Below are positions 45,600 through 57,840 of a DNA stretch of 64,000 bases, in pieces; position 1 is the stretch's first letter, and each line of letters begins with the position of its first letter. Under the pieces are notes generated by a model. The model worked only from the letters and a program-made list of their open reading frames with translations. It was not told the DNA's origin and made no database searches. The DNA comes from Gibbula magus (lineage: Eukaryota > Mollusca > Gastropoda > Trochida > Trochidae). The position numbers and the translations under genes are program-made. The DNA is taken from contig OW388305.1 in the NCBI GenBank assembly GCA_936450465.1, forward strand, positions 57,588,625-57,652,624, written 5' to 3'.

Positions 45600-45960
45600 C
45601 TGAGAATTCTGCACTGTTGCGGCAACACTGCGGTGGATGCGGAGAATTGTGGAAAAAGTGCGGCATTTGTGCGGCTTTCTTAAATACTGCACTTTTGCCG
45701 CAAAGTCTTTGCGGCATTTGTGCGGCATTCGTGCGGCATTCGTGCGGCTTTTCGACTTAGAATATATTCTGTGCGGCCTTTTCCAGTTTTTGCGGCATTT
45801 TTGCGGCTTTTTCAACTTAACCATTTTCATGTGCGGCTTTTTAACCAGTCTTTGCGGCATTTTTGCGGCATATTTCGACTTAGAATTTTCTTGATGTCTT
45901 CAACTCTAAACTGAAAATTTCACCAAGTCCAAAATTGCCGCAATGCAGCATTTATGCGGC
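45600..45960. repeat. GCGGC minisatellite
   Basis: Irregular units built on TTTGCGGCATTTGTGCGGC, GC-rich against an AT-rich background. The duplicate is at 53738-54090; unit 1 has one extra short block near 45730. Open frames here are an artefact of the repeat. Confidence 0.8.
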
Positions 45961-46061
45961 AATTCTGACTTAGAATATTTTCAGAAATTTTGTTTTGAAT
46001 CATTTGAAATTGTTCTATAAAACCTAAACTTGACAAGACATAGTTGTCAAATTAATTAATT

Positions 46062-46831
46062 ATCCCCCGCCAACATAGTTGGGGGGGATATTGAAATGGG
46101 CTCCGTCCGTCCGTTCGTCCGTCCGTCCGTCCGTCCCGATTTTGTTTCCGGGGCAGAACTCAAAAACTATAAGACATATCTCAACGAAACTTGGTGTGTG
46201 GAACAATCATCATGTCTAGATGTGCCTTTTCGTGTTTTCAACTTCTTCGAGTTATTTTTTTTTACCGTTTCCATGGAAATGTTACTTAGAATTTCGTTTC
46301 CGGAGCAGAACTCGAAAACCATAAGACATATCTCAACGAAACTTAGTGTGTGGAACAATCATCATGTGTAGATGTGCCTTTTGGGGTTTTCAACTTCTTT
46401 GAGTTATTTTTTTTACCATTTCATAGAAATGTCACCTAGAATTTCGTATCCGGAACAGAACTCAAAAACTATAAGACATATCTCAACGAAACTTGGTGTG
46501 TGGAACAATCATCATGTCTAGATGTTCCTTTTGGGGTTTTCAACTTCTTCGAGTTATTTTTTTTTTACCGTTTCCATGGAAATGTAACTTAGAATTTCGT
46601 TTCCGGAACAGAACTCGAAAACTATAAGACATATCTCAACGAAACTTGGTGTGTGGAACAATCATCATGTGTAGATGTGCCTTTTGGGGTTTTCAACTTC
46701 TTCGAGTTATTTTTTTTACCATTTCATAGAAATGTCACCTAGAATTTCGTTTCCGGAACAGAACTCGAAAACTATAAGACATATCTCAACGAAACTTGGT
46801 GTGTGGAACAATCATCATGTGTAGATGTGCC
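46062..46831 (+). mobile_element. HINE-like element, family E (3' end missing)
   Basis: Head ATCCCCCGCCAACATAGTTG with hairpin, (CCGT)n at 46104-46136, then about five core repeats of roughly 150-155 bp with TTTCCGGAGCAGAACTC, GACATATCTCAACGAAACTT and GATGTGCCTTTTGGGG. At 46831 the last unit jumps mid-word (GATGTGCCT-GAAAGGCCC) into family A head sequence. The tail of the family is not present. Confidence 0.7.
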
Positions 46832-46935
46832 TGAAAGGCCCGATGGGCTTATGGCATTGCACGGTGTCCAGCCGTCTGTAAACTTTTAGCATTTTGTCTT
46901 CTTCTCCAGAACTACTTTGTCTAAGGAGCTGAAAT
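46829..46935 (+). mobile_element. Family A head fragment fused to family E
   Basis: CTGAAAGGCCCGATGGGCTT, a short CCGT tract and the first core words (TTTGTCTTCTTCTCCAGAAC). It then breaks off into a TTTTTGACTCATGGTTACAC stretch and family C sequence. The TTTTTGACTC stretch also follows the duplicate block at 54188. Confidence 0.6.
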
Positions 46936-47100
46936 TTTGTTTTTGACTCATGGTTACACCATGATGTGTACATCTGCCTTTTGTATGTTTCATACCCTCA
47001 TTTGCATAATTTATGCAAATTTTCTCCGTTTTTTTACTTTGCCATTCAGTTTTTGTTCCACTCATAACTCAAATACTAACTGTTCAAATGTCTTGTAACT

Positions 47101-50100
47101 TTTTTTATTTGTTCCCAGTGGTTACAGAGTCAAGGTACATTGGGGGTACATATATAAATATATGAATATCATGTACAAAATATTGAGAGTAAAACTGAAA
47201 GAGATAAGCATTTAAAAAACTTATTTCTTGAAAATTGGGAAGAAGGGTTTCCATTTGTTATTGAATTTAGTCATTTCATTGTTTTTTTGGAAGATATATT
47301 TTTCCGCATAGAAAATATCTGAAAAGATTTTTGTGTAGTTACTAAGTTTTGATAATGATTTTTTTATATTACATAGATTGATATATTTTTTTGCAGATAC
47401 AATGATTTGATTTGTCAAAACATTGTTATTTGATGTCACAAACCAAATAAAATATTTTGAAATGGTTATTTTGTGTTGTTGATATTTATTTAACCAAAAT
47501 TCAAGATCATTCCAAAAATTCTTGGTCACACTACATTCCCAATATACATGACAGATGCTCTCAGAAACATCATTACAGAAGTTACACAAGTCGTTATCCA
47601 CAAGATTCATTCGCAGCAGTTCCCTTTTAGTAAAAATAACTCTTTGTAGAAATCTATATTGAAAGTCAATAAGCTTGACATCTTTCAGACCACATCAATA
47701 AGAGTTGAAAATATTATTCCAGTCAAAAACACATTCTTTAAATAGCAATTCCCATTTTTTACAAATCTCAAGCTTTTTATTATTGGAGATCAGTTTGTCG
47801 TAAAATAGTCTGGAACCTTTAGTAGACTTCAGAATATTTCTTTGGTAAATACTACTGTAAAGATTATAAGTAGGAATAGAATTTGTACATCTGATCAAAT
47901 ACTTCCAGCAAATGGGTAAATTATGAAGAAGATAATTATAATCTAATATTGTACCTCTAATTTTGTACATTGATTGTAGTTTGTCAAAGGGCATGAAACC
48001 GTATTCATCGCCTAAGTCTTTTATTGTCCATAAACCCTTATTTGCCCAATTTCTGATAACATGTTGAGGGTTTTTAAAATTATGGTTTAGCCATAGAGGC
48101 TCTGCAAGGACGTCATCAATGGTATCTCTATCAGAGTTAAAAGTGTTGCAGTACTTTTTCCATGTTTTTATTACATCTCTCCAGAAAGGGTTTTCTATAT
48201 GAAAGATTTGTTCTGTATTTGTTCCATATTTAAGAATATCATTAAAAGGTATAGTACTAGGGTTGCTATCTGATGATTTTTTACAATAGAGTCTAAGGGT
48301 AGATAGTTTCAGAGCTTCAATAAATGTTTTTATATCAACCATCCCCTTCTGACTTTAATCTTTTGAGAGTACTTCTTTTTATCTTATCTTGTTTGTCATT
48401 CCATATGAATTTGAAGAAAGAATGTTCAAGAGAATAGATGAAATCATCTTGGGGATTTGGAAGTGAACAAAAAATATGTACTAATTTGGAAAGGGCTAGT
48501 GTTTTGATGACTGTAATTTTACCAATCAGTGTTAGATTTCTTTTTCTCCATGTTGAGAGTAGTCAGTTTATTTCTTCCAGCTTTTTCCTTGTATTGATTA
48601 TCCATAAATCATCAAGATTTGGAGTAAATTTTATTCCCAATACTTCAAACTCTTCTTTGTACCATTCGATTTTTAAATCTGAACATATAGTATGTTTATT
48701 ACCCGCCATTGAGCCAATCCAAATTGCCTTTGTCTTGTCTATATTTATTTTCAGACCGGACATCTTATAAAATGCATTAATTGTTTCAATAGCTGTATAT
48801 AGACAATCTTCTGTGCCATCAAGAAATAATTCTGCATCGTCTGCATATTGACCTAATTTGTATTCTTTATTGTCAATAACAATACCTTTTATTTTATCAT
48901 TACTTCTTATCATACAACCTAAGATTTCCGCCACGAAAAGAAAAAGATAAGGTGATAATGGGTCTCCTTGTCTAACTCCCCTTTCGTTATCAAAAAATTC
49001 TGATAGATGGCCATTTTGTATAACACTTGATGTTGTTTGATACGTTAATATATTTATCCATTGTATTATTTGTGGACCAAAACCAAATTTGTCAAGGGCC
49101 ATATTTATAAAATCTTTAGAGACTGTATCAAAGGCTTTTTCAAAATCTATTAAAATTAGTAATCCGGAAATGTTTCTGTTTTTGGTTTCAAACGTTAAGT
49201 CATATAACAGTCTTGTGTTTTCACTAATTGTTCTGCCTGGAATAAAACCTGTTTGATTTCCATGTATAAGTAAATCCAAAGACTTTTTCAAGCGGTTGGT
49301 TATACATGAACTTATTATTTTATAAACAGCATTCAGAAGCGTAATTGGTCTCCAGTTTTTTAGCCGAGTTCTATCTTTGTTTGTTTTTGGTATGCAAGTT
49401 ATAACTCCCCTCTTCATGGTCAAAGATAATTTATTTTTGGTGAAGATTTCTTTGGCAAACCTGAAAATCCAATCTTTGAGGTCCTTCCAAAAAAATTTAA
49501 AGAAATCAATTGGGAATCCATCAATTCCTGGACTTTTATTATTTTTCATATTTCTCACCGCGAAAGTGATTTCTTCTAAACTAATATCTTGTTCAAGTTC
49601 TTTTCTTAATTCATTATTCAAAGTCGGAGTTTCTACATTATCTAAATTAATATCAATTTCAAGCTCCTTGTTTAAAGCATAAAGTTTATTGTAAAAACAT
49701 TTCAATTGTTCAAGGATAGAGTTACTGTCTGTGATTTCTTCGTTTTTGTCAGTGACGATCTTGTTTATTGATTTACTAACAAAATTTCTGTTTTCCAGAT
49801 TACAGAAGTATTTTGATGGCTTTTCGCCTTCTTCATACCACTTGATTCTGTTTCTAATTTGAATACCTCTTTGTTCTTTTTCCTTTATTTGCTCCAGTTC
49901 CATCTTATGTTTCGAAAGTTCAGATAGGGTGGATTCACTCATATTTTGAAAATCTTGTCTTATATTATCTTCACAATCTTTTATTTTTTTTTCCAGTTCG
50001 ATAGTCTTTTTGTTTGTATCTTTTTTTAAAAATGAGGCATATGAAATTGATTTGCCTCTTACTTTCATCAGAAAAGTTTCTAAAAATAAGGTATCACTTA

Positions 50101-51640
50101 TTGTAAGCTTAACCGTGTTATCGATATTCTGGTCTGTATTGTTAGTAACAGATGTTTCTTTTACAGAATATTCTTCAACTGTTTCATTCAAAATATCTTT
50201 CACTATAACACTGTATTCAGGATGAAGTAGTAGAGAAGTATTAAATTTCCAATAACCCTTACCTCTTTCTTGATTAATAGAGTTAGATAGTGTTAATGAT
50301 ATGGCTGAATGGTCAGATTTGTAACCTGGTAAGATATCAGAATCCAAAGTAATATCAAATATATCTTGGGAGATAAGGAAAAGGTCAAGTCTAGCTTGTT
50401 TCCTTGGATTCTTTTTCCACCATATATATTTTCTGCATTGATTATTCATTTCCCTCCAAACATCTACAAGATCATTATTTTCTAAGTTTGATATTACGAC
50501 CTCTCTAGCTTTAGGGTTATTTAAATGTTTGTAATTTTCTAAATCTAGTGTGGGATCCAGAACAAGATTCCAGTCACCAACGATGCATAAGGAGTCATTG
50601 TTTAGGGAAAATATTTTTTCAAAAAGTTGGATATAGAAGTTTGGGTCATCTTGGTTTGGACCATATAGAGTTGTTAAGGTAAAACGTTTATCTTCCACAG
50701 TAATGTCAGCGATAATAAAATTTCCATCATCATCCTCAATGGTTCTATGAATGGTTAGATCAATATTATTATTAAAGAGAATAGCTACTCCCCTGGCATT
50801 TGATTTGAAAGGAGCCAAAATACATTGTAGGCCCCATTCATTTCTCATACTGTTTACATCCTCTTTTGCTAAGTGGATATCTTGTAAACAAATAATTGAA
50901 TAATCTTTTGTTTTATATATATTCATTACTTCTTTTCTTTTGTTTTTATGTCTTAGGCCTCGACAGTTAGCTGAGATCAGTTTAATTTTTTTAATATTGT
51001 CCATATTCATTTGTTTTTTATAAGTTTTGATAATTTTTCAATAAAAATAAGAAAGTAAGACAAAAGGTGAATGAAATTGGTAGGTCAAATTGGATTGGTG
51101 ATGTTTGGCTTGATGGTAAAAGTTGAAAGAGTAATAATATTTCAGTTGGTGTGAAGCTATGGGAACAGGTATGATTCGAACCAGGAGGGAACAGTTTTTT
51201 GGGAAAAAAAGAAAAGAGAAAGATAAAAAACAAAGAAAAAAACATTTGGAAGTAAAGATAAAACCAAAGAGACCCGGGGCATGCTCCCTGTTTAAAAATA
51301 ATTTTATAAAGATTATCCTGCGATACGTTACATAGCCAAAAAACAACCATAAAAACAAAAGAGTAGGAAAAAAAAGAGTTTTATGTGACGGAGTTATATC
51401 CGCAACATTTTTAATGTATAAAGTAAGTCTGTATGTCAAGACGTTTTGTGTCTTAATCAATAATGTTCACTCCAAGAGTATATAAATAAAAATTGGTATC
51501 AGAAATATCTTAAAGAAATGGTTTGTTCATACCAGTTAATAATTTTGAAAGAAAAAAAAAATAACTGTGGAATTTCTTGGAGTGCTGACATAAACAAAAA
51601 AAAAGAAAGAAAAAAACAAACAAAAAAAACAAAACATGTC
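47101..51640 (-). mobile_element. L1-like LINE, ORF2 broken
   Basis: Read on the - strand. The 3' end at 47101 is AACAAATAAAAAA; the 5' end is in an A/T-rich tract near 51600-51640. It carries an endonuclease-reverse transcriptase ORF2 (next entry) and, upstream at 51010-51460, low-complexity frames that look like 5' UTR. It is inserted in a family C array. No clean target duplication is visible. Confidence 0.8.
47221..51010 (-). pseudogene. L1-like ORF2: endonuclease, reverse transcriptase, Cys/His end
   Basis: The first 815 codons (51010-48566) are open. An APE-type endonuclease with S-A-N-C-R-G (13-18), LQDIH (42-46, with Asp where Glu is usual), GDWN and SDHS motifs is followed by RT with LKNWRPITLLNAVYK, ILIDFEKAFDTV, GVRQGDPLSPYLF and YADD (722-725). 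A TGA then interrupts the frame after KKLEEIN. The same frame continues as LLSTWRKRNLTLIGKITVIK to about 48345, where a frameshift leads into 48342-47695. Another TGA follows NIFNSY, after which the frame reaches a C-terminal Cys/His knuckle (LCNFCNDVSESICHVYWEC). Two stops and one frameshift make it non-functional, but otherwise well preserved. This RT core fits the L1/Tx1 group better than jockey/CR1. Confidence 0.85.
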
Positions 51641-51865
51641 AACATAATCATAACTCAAATACTACTTGTTCAATTGTTATGAAACTTTATGTATGTACAC
51701 TTTATGGTCCCCACATGTGCCTTTTGTATGTTTCGTACTCTAATTTGCATAATTTAGCAAATTTTCTCCGTTTTTCGACCTTGCCATTCAGTTTTTGTTC
51801 CACTCATAACACAAATACTAATTGTTCAAATGTCTTGTAACTTGATACATATAATCATCATGATG

Positions 51866-54190
51866 TGTACATCTGCCTTTTGAATGTTTCATACCCTCAT
51901 TTGCATAATTTATGCAAATTATCTCCGTTTTCGACTTTACCATTCACACTTTTTGTTCCACTCATAACTCTGAAACCAGTTGTTCAAATGTTACGAAACT
52001 TGATATGTACAATCACCATGATGTGGACATCTGCCTTTTGTATGTTTCATACCCTCATTTGCATAATTTATGCAAATTTTCTCCGTTTTTCATCCTCGCC
52101 ATTCACACTGTTTGTTCCACTCATAACTCGGACACTAATTGTTCAATTGTTACGAAACCACTGATGTGTACATCTGTCATTTTTATATTTCATACCCTCA
52201 TTTGCATATTTAATGCCATTTTTCAAATTTTTCAACTTTTACTTCTCAAACATGCTTACAAGTGTAATACTTACTCTGCTATAATAATACTTATATATAA
52301 TGGTCTGTTCATACAAAAGTTTAAACATTGATGCCCTTGATCTATTTTCAAACATTTCTCTTTGACCAATGTTAAAAGCGTAGGGTATCATGAGTGAGCT
52401 GTGCTCACTAATTCTCTTGTTCCAATATCTGTAGCAAATACATAATTAAATTAAATGGTAAATAAATAACCCCCAAAATTATATATTTCAATTTTGTTCA
52501 TTGGTCATAAACGTTCTTTCATGTCTTTGTATACAGAATGTGAGTTAGACCACAATGCTTTGCGCTTGAAAATAATAGACTGGATCTATATTTAGACTGG
52601 AAAACACCTTTACTAATAAGTGCAATTTCTCGACTTATTTCGGGTTGAAAAAATTTGGGAAAAATTAAGTGTATACATTTCACTGAGACAGATTTTTGTA
52701 AATTTTCCTATATGTTCATCAACATCCTTGATGGCTCTTTTAGAATGTGTTTAGAGAGCCATGCAAACAGATTTTCTGAAAAGTAAGTTTACATTTGACA
52801 TTTTTAATTTTCTCTGTCATGAATATTTCATTTCTTGTTTTATTGATACTTTTTACATTATCAGAAATTATTTTCAGTTTTGAATATTATGTTTCTAGAA
52901 TGTGTAATCATTTTGTAACATGTTATCCCAACGGTATATGATACCTAGGGATATAGTCTTTGCCATGTCCGTCTGTCCGTTTGTCCATCCGTAATCATTT
53001 CATTTCAGGAGCAGAACTCACAAAATTTTCATATCTTTCTGAAACTATGTGTATTACCCACTGACTGATGTGGTGCCTTCTGATAGTTTCAGATTTCAGA
53101 ATTATTTTTTTTCGTTTCCATAGAAGCGCATTGGATTTGGACTTTGTTCAGGGTAAGTTTCATTCTGGAGCAGAACTCCAAAACCCTAAATAAATCTTCC
53201 TGAAACTTTACTTGGTTATTACCCACTAACCCCCGAAACATGTAAAGTTCTACAAACATTCTCCTCCTCCTCCTCCTCCTCCTCCTCCTCCGGCTAACTT
53301 CATGTGTTTTGGCGGCTCTCTCCTCTTCTTTATTTTTACCCATCTCCTGTTGGTTCCGTCATAGTATCCTTCGGTGGATCCTCATGCTGTTAGCCCCACC
53401 ACACAAATATTTTTAAACAGGTCGTCGAGCGCCTTATAAACCAAATTTAGTTAAAAGAATAACTGGTAAAGATAAAGAATTATCTTTCAAAGATGAGTTT
53501 TACAAAACATGTGGGCCGGCGGGATGTCTTCTTCTGATGACTCTTGTATTGTATTGTATACTCAGTTCACCGAAAACCAAACAATTTTACCAATATATTT
53601 GTTAAAATTGTACATTACCATCAAAATAAGAAAAAAGAAACCAAAATATGTTCTACATCTTCAATGATGGTTTTATTATTATTATATATGTATGTTGTAT
53701 ATATTTTTGCATCTCAATGATAGGTACCCCCGTACCTGAGAATTCCGCACTGTTGCGGCAAAACTGCGGCGGATGCGGAGAATTGTGGAAAAAGTGCGGC
53801 ATTTGTGCGGCTTTCTTAAATGCTGCACTTTTGCCTCAAAGTCTTTGCGGCATTTGTGCGGCATTCGTGGGGCTTTTCGACTTAGAATATATTCTGTGCG
53901 GCTTTTTCCAGTTTTTGCAGCATTTTTGCGGCTTTTTCAACTTAACCATTTTCATGTGCGGCTTTTTAACCAGTCTTTGCGGCATTTTTGCGGCATATTT
54001 CGACTTAGAATTTTCTTGATGTCTTCAACTCTAAACTGAAAATTTCACCAAGTCCAAAATTGCCGCAATGCGACATTTATGCGGCATTTCTGACTTAGAA
54101 TATTTTCAGAAATTTTGTTTTGAATCATTTGAAATTGTTCTATAAAACCTAAACTTGACAAGGCATAGTTGTCAAATTAATTAATTATTT
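51866..54190. repeat. Tandem duplication, unit 2 (partner 43730-46061)
   Basis: Same order as unit 1: family C end, TTAA-MITE remnant (52421-52745), family D (52916-53548), (CTC)n at 53261, GCGGC minisatellite (53738-54090). Differences are single bases and small indels. The right edge is ATTAATTA followed by TTTTTGACTCATGGTTACAC, which in unit 1 lies beyond the family E/A insertion. Confidence 0.85.
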
Positions 54191-55476
54191 TTGACTCATG
54201 GTTACACCATATTTTAATTGATTCCTATCCTAAAAGATACTATTATATAAAAATTATACACATATATAATCTGACTGAACTGATCCTGAAAGTCACTGAA
54301 GTGGCAAAACATTTCATCAATAGCTTTTATATTAATTATACCCCCGCTACGATGTAGTCAGCGCGTCCGTCCGTCCATGCGTCCGTCCGTCCGTCCGTCC
54401 GTCCGTCCGGAACACTTTTGGTTCCGCTCATAACTCAAATACTACTTGTTCAATTGTTATGAAACTTTATACATGTACACTTTATGGTCCCTAGATGTGC
54501 CTTTTCTATGTTTCCCTCAGATTCCATGATTATTTTTTCAGATTTTCCACTTTTAAGCGTCTTTGTGTGCGCGTCTATGGTCACACTTTTGGTTCCGCTC
54601 ATAACTCAAATACTACTTGTTCAATTGTTATGAAACTTTATACATGTACACTTTATGGTCCCTAGATGTGCCTTTTCTATGTTTCCCTCAGATTCCATGA
54701 TTATTTTTTCAGATTTTCCACTTTTAAGCGTCTTTGTGTGCGCGTCTATGGTCACACTTTTGGTTCCGCTCATAACTCAAATACTACTTGTTCAATTGTT
54801 ATGAAACTTTATACATGTACACTTTATGGTCCCTAGATGTGCCTTTTCTATGTTTCACTCAGATTCCATGATTCTTTATTCAGATTTTCCACTTTTAAGC
54901 GTCTTTGTGTGCGCGTCTATGCTTACACTTTTGGTTCCGCTCATAACTCAAATACTACATGTTCAATTGTTATGAAACTTTATGTATGTACACTTTATGG
55001 TCCCCACATGTGCCTTTTGTATGTTTCGTACTCTAATTTGCATAATTTAGCAAATTTTCTCCGTTTTTCGACTTTGCCATTCAGTTTTTGTTCCACTCAT
55101 AACACAAATACTAATTGTTCAATGTCTTGTAACTTGATACATATAATCATCACGATGTGTACATCTGCCTTTTGTATGTTTCATACCCTCATTTGCATAA
55201 TTTATGCAAATATTCTCCGTTTTCGACTTAACCATTCACACTTTTTGTTCCACTCATAACTCTGAAAGCAGTTGTCCAAATATTAAGAAACTTGATATGT
55301 ACAATCACCATGATGTGTACATCTGCCTTTTGTATGTTTCATACCCTCATTTGCATAATTTATGCAAATTTTCTCCGTTTTTCATCCTCGCCATTCACAC
55401 TTTTTGTTCCACTCATAACTCAGACACTAATTGTTCAAATGTTACTAAACCACTGATGTGTACATCTGTCATTTTT

Positions 55477-57840
55477 AGCTCATCAGGCCTGAAAGACCCG
55501 ATGGGCTTATGGCATGGCATGGTGTCCGGCGTCCGTCCATCCGTCCGTCCGTCCATCCGTCCATCCGTAAACTTTTCACTTTTTCGACTTCTTCTCCAGA
55601 ACCAATGACCCCACAGAGCTGAAATTTTATGTGCAGACTCCTTGGCCAATGTGGATTCTAAATTGTAGATTTCGTGACCCCATGACCCCAAATGGGGTCA
55701 CAGGGGTCACATCCTTAAAAACCTATTTTCATCTTCTTCTCCAGTTCCAAAAGGTCAAGAGAGCTGAAAAGTTGTGTGCAGACTCCTTGGCCAATGGGGA
55801 TTCTAAATTGTAGATTTCGTGACCCCATGACCCCAATTGGGGTCACAGGGGTCACATCCTTAAAAACCTATTTTCATCTTCTTCTCCAGTTCCAAAAGGT
55901 CCAGAGAGCTGAAAAGTTGTGTGCAGACTTCTTGGCCAATGGGGATTCTAAATTGTAGATTTCGTGACCCCATGACCCCAATTGGGATCACAGGGGTCAC
56001 ATCCTTAAAAACCTATTTTCATCTTCTTCTCCAGTTCCAAAAGGTCCAGAGAGCTGAAAAGTTATGTGCAGACTTCTTGGCCCATGGGGATTCTAAATTG
56101 TAGATTTCGTGACCCCATGACCCCAATTGGGATCACAGGGGTCACATCCTTAAAAACCTATTTTCATCTTCTTCTCCAGTTCCAAAAGGTCCAGAGAGCT
56201 GAAAAGTTGTGTGCAGACTTCTTGGCCAATGGGGATTCTAAATTGTAGATTTCGTGACCCCATGACCCCAATTGGGATCCCAGGGGTCACATCCTTAAAA
56301 ACCTATTTTCATCTTCTTCTCCAGTTCCAAAAGGTCCAGAGAGCTGAAAAGTTATGTGCAGACTTCTTGGCCCATGGGGATTCTAAATTGTAGATTTCGT
56401 GACCCCATGACCCCAAATGGGGTCACAGGGGTCACATCCTTAAAAACCTATTTTCATCTTCTTCTCCAGTTCCAAAAGGTCCAGAGAGCTGAAAAGTTGT
56501 GTGCAGACTTCTTGGCCAATGGGGATTCTAAATTGTAGATTTCGTGACCCCATGACCCCAATTGGGATCACAGGGGTCACATCCTTAAAAACCTATTTTC
56601 ATCTTCTTCTCCAGTTCCAAAAGGTCCAGAGAGCTGAAAAGTTATGTGCAGACTTCTTGGCCCATGGGGATTCTAAACTAGAAAGTGTTTTTACCCGTAA
56701 AAACAGATGTCTCCCCCTTCCTCAAATGCTCCAAACCTCTAAACAATACTATCATAAAGCACCATTAATGTTCTCTGTATAATTCAACTTGAATAAATAA
56801 CCTATCAACTCCACAATTGTAGCAAACAAAATATTCAAAATTCTAAGTCCAAATCCTTGCCATGGAAATAAAAAAAAATTAAAATTAAAAAAATCTCTAA
56901 CCCCCAAAAGGCACACCTACACGATATGGAGAGACAGTATACCAAGTTTGGTGATGATTGGTCACATAGTTTTAGAGATCTGCTCCGGAAACGAACACTA
57001 CCCTTGAAATAGACTAAGTCCAAATCGTTGCCATGGAAATAAAAAAAAATTTTTTTTTAAAAAAATCTCTTACCCCCAAAAGGCACATCTACACGATATG
57101 GAGAGACAGTATACCAAGTTTGGTGATGATTGGTCACATAGTTTTAGAGATCTGCTCCGGAAACGAAATGGGAACGCCGACGCCGACGGGAACTCAGCTA
57201 AAACCAATATGTCTCCCGACCCTTCAGGGGGAGACATAATTGTAGATTTCGTGACCCAATGACCCCAAATGGGGTCACAGGGGTCACATCCTTAAAAACC
57301 TATTTTCATCTTCTTCTCCAGTTCCAAAAGGTCTAGAGAGCTGAAAAGTTGTGTGCAGACTCCTTGGCCAATGGGGATTCTAAATTGTAGATTTTGTAAC
57401 CCAGTGACCCCAAATGGGGTCACAGGGGTCACATCCTTAAAAACCTATTTTCATCTTCTTCTCCAGTTCCAAAAGGTCCAGAGAGCTGAAAAGTTGTGTG
57501 CAGACTCCTTGGCCAATGGGGATTCTTAATTGTAGATTTTGTGACCCTGTGACCCTAATCTAGGTCACGGGTCATGACCCAAAAACCTATTTTCATCTTT
57601 ATCTCAAGTATGTAAAGCTCTAGAAAGGTGAAATGTTGTGTAGAGACTTTTTGGTCAAAGGTGATTCTTAATTGTAGGATTGGTGACCCTGTGACTTCAA
57701 ATACAGGTCACAGGGGTCATGATCAAAAAACCTATGTTTTGCCTATTAACAATGTATTACTTGAGATAACTTAGATATTCAACCTTAGATAAAAAATCAA
57801 TGAAATCCTGATGAGCTACAGAGCCCATGGCTCTATTTTT
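55477..57840 (+). mobile_element. Pearl/HINE-like element, family A, with 145-bp core array
   Basis: Head AGCTCATCAGGCCTGAAAGA, CCGT tract (55530-55568), then eight core units of exactly 145 bp from 55576 to 56677 (identical 60-codon frames start every 145 bp from 55631). A family B element interrupts the eighth. The array resumes at 57240 for three more units. Tail and hairpin end at 57840. The empty site GTCATTTTTATATTTC at 44029 shows insertion within a T run. The 60-codon ORFs are not genes. Confidence 0.85.
56678..57239 (-). mobile_element. Helitron-like element, family B (complete, minus strand)
   Basis: On the - strand it starts TTATGTCTCCCCCTGAAGGG (hairpin CTCCC...GGGAG) and contains core repeats with TTTCCGGAGCAGATCTCTA and CCAAACTTGGTATACTGTC. 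It ends GGGGGAGACAT, hairpin TGTTTTTAC-GGG-TAAAAACA, CTTTCTAG. The 145-bp host repeat shows the exact target, CTAAA|TTGTAG, with no target duplication. Insertion between A and T with a 3' hairpin and CTAG is the Helitron signature. Confidence 0.85.

Larger units (their letters stand above)
43730..46061. repeat. Tandem duplication, unit 1 (partner 51866-54190)
   Basis: Sequence from the last family C core repeats through the TTAA-MITE remnant, family D repeats, the CTC microsatellite and the GCGGC minisatellite recurs at 51866-54190 with a constant offset near 8136 bp and only scattered differences. Homology stops at ATTAATTA, where unit 1 has a family E element. Confidence 0.85.
46955..52420 (+). 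mobile_element. Family C HINE-like element split by an L1-like LINE
   Basis: Core repeats at 46955-47100 break off at the LINE's poly(A) end and family C units resume at 51645, running to the tail hairpin and TTCTCTTGT at 52420. No head is visible on the left; it was lost at the junction with family A/E sequence. Confidence 0.6.

Noticed and set aside
45512..45894. ORFs of 82-104 codons across the GCGGC repeat
   Set aside because: Frames of an irregular minisatellite, present on both strands; indels between the duplicates change the frames.
51018..51460. Possible ORF1 of the L1-like element
   Set aside because: Low-complexity Phe/Leu/Ser runs, overlapping frames, no coiled coil or RRM features. 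Most likely 5' UTR.
55631..56782. Seven or more near-identical 60-codon ORFs at 145-bp spacing
   Set aside because: They are the tandem core unit of a family A element read repeatedly; the same frame appears in unrelated copies with stops.
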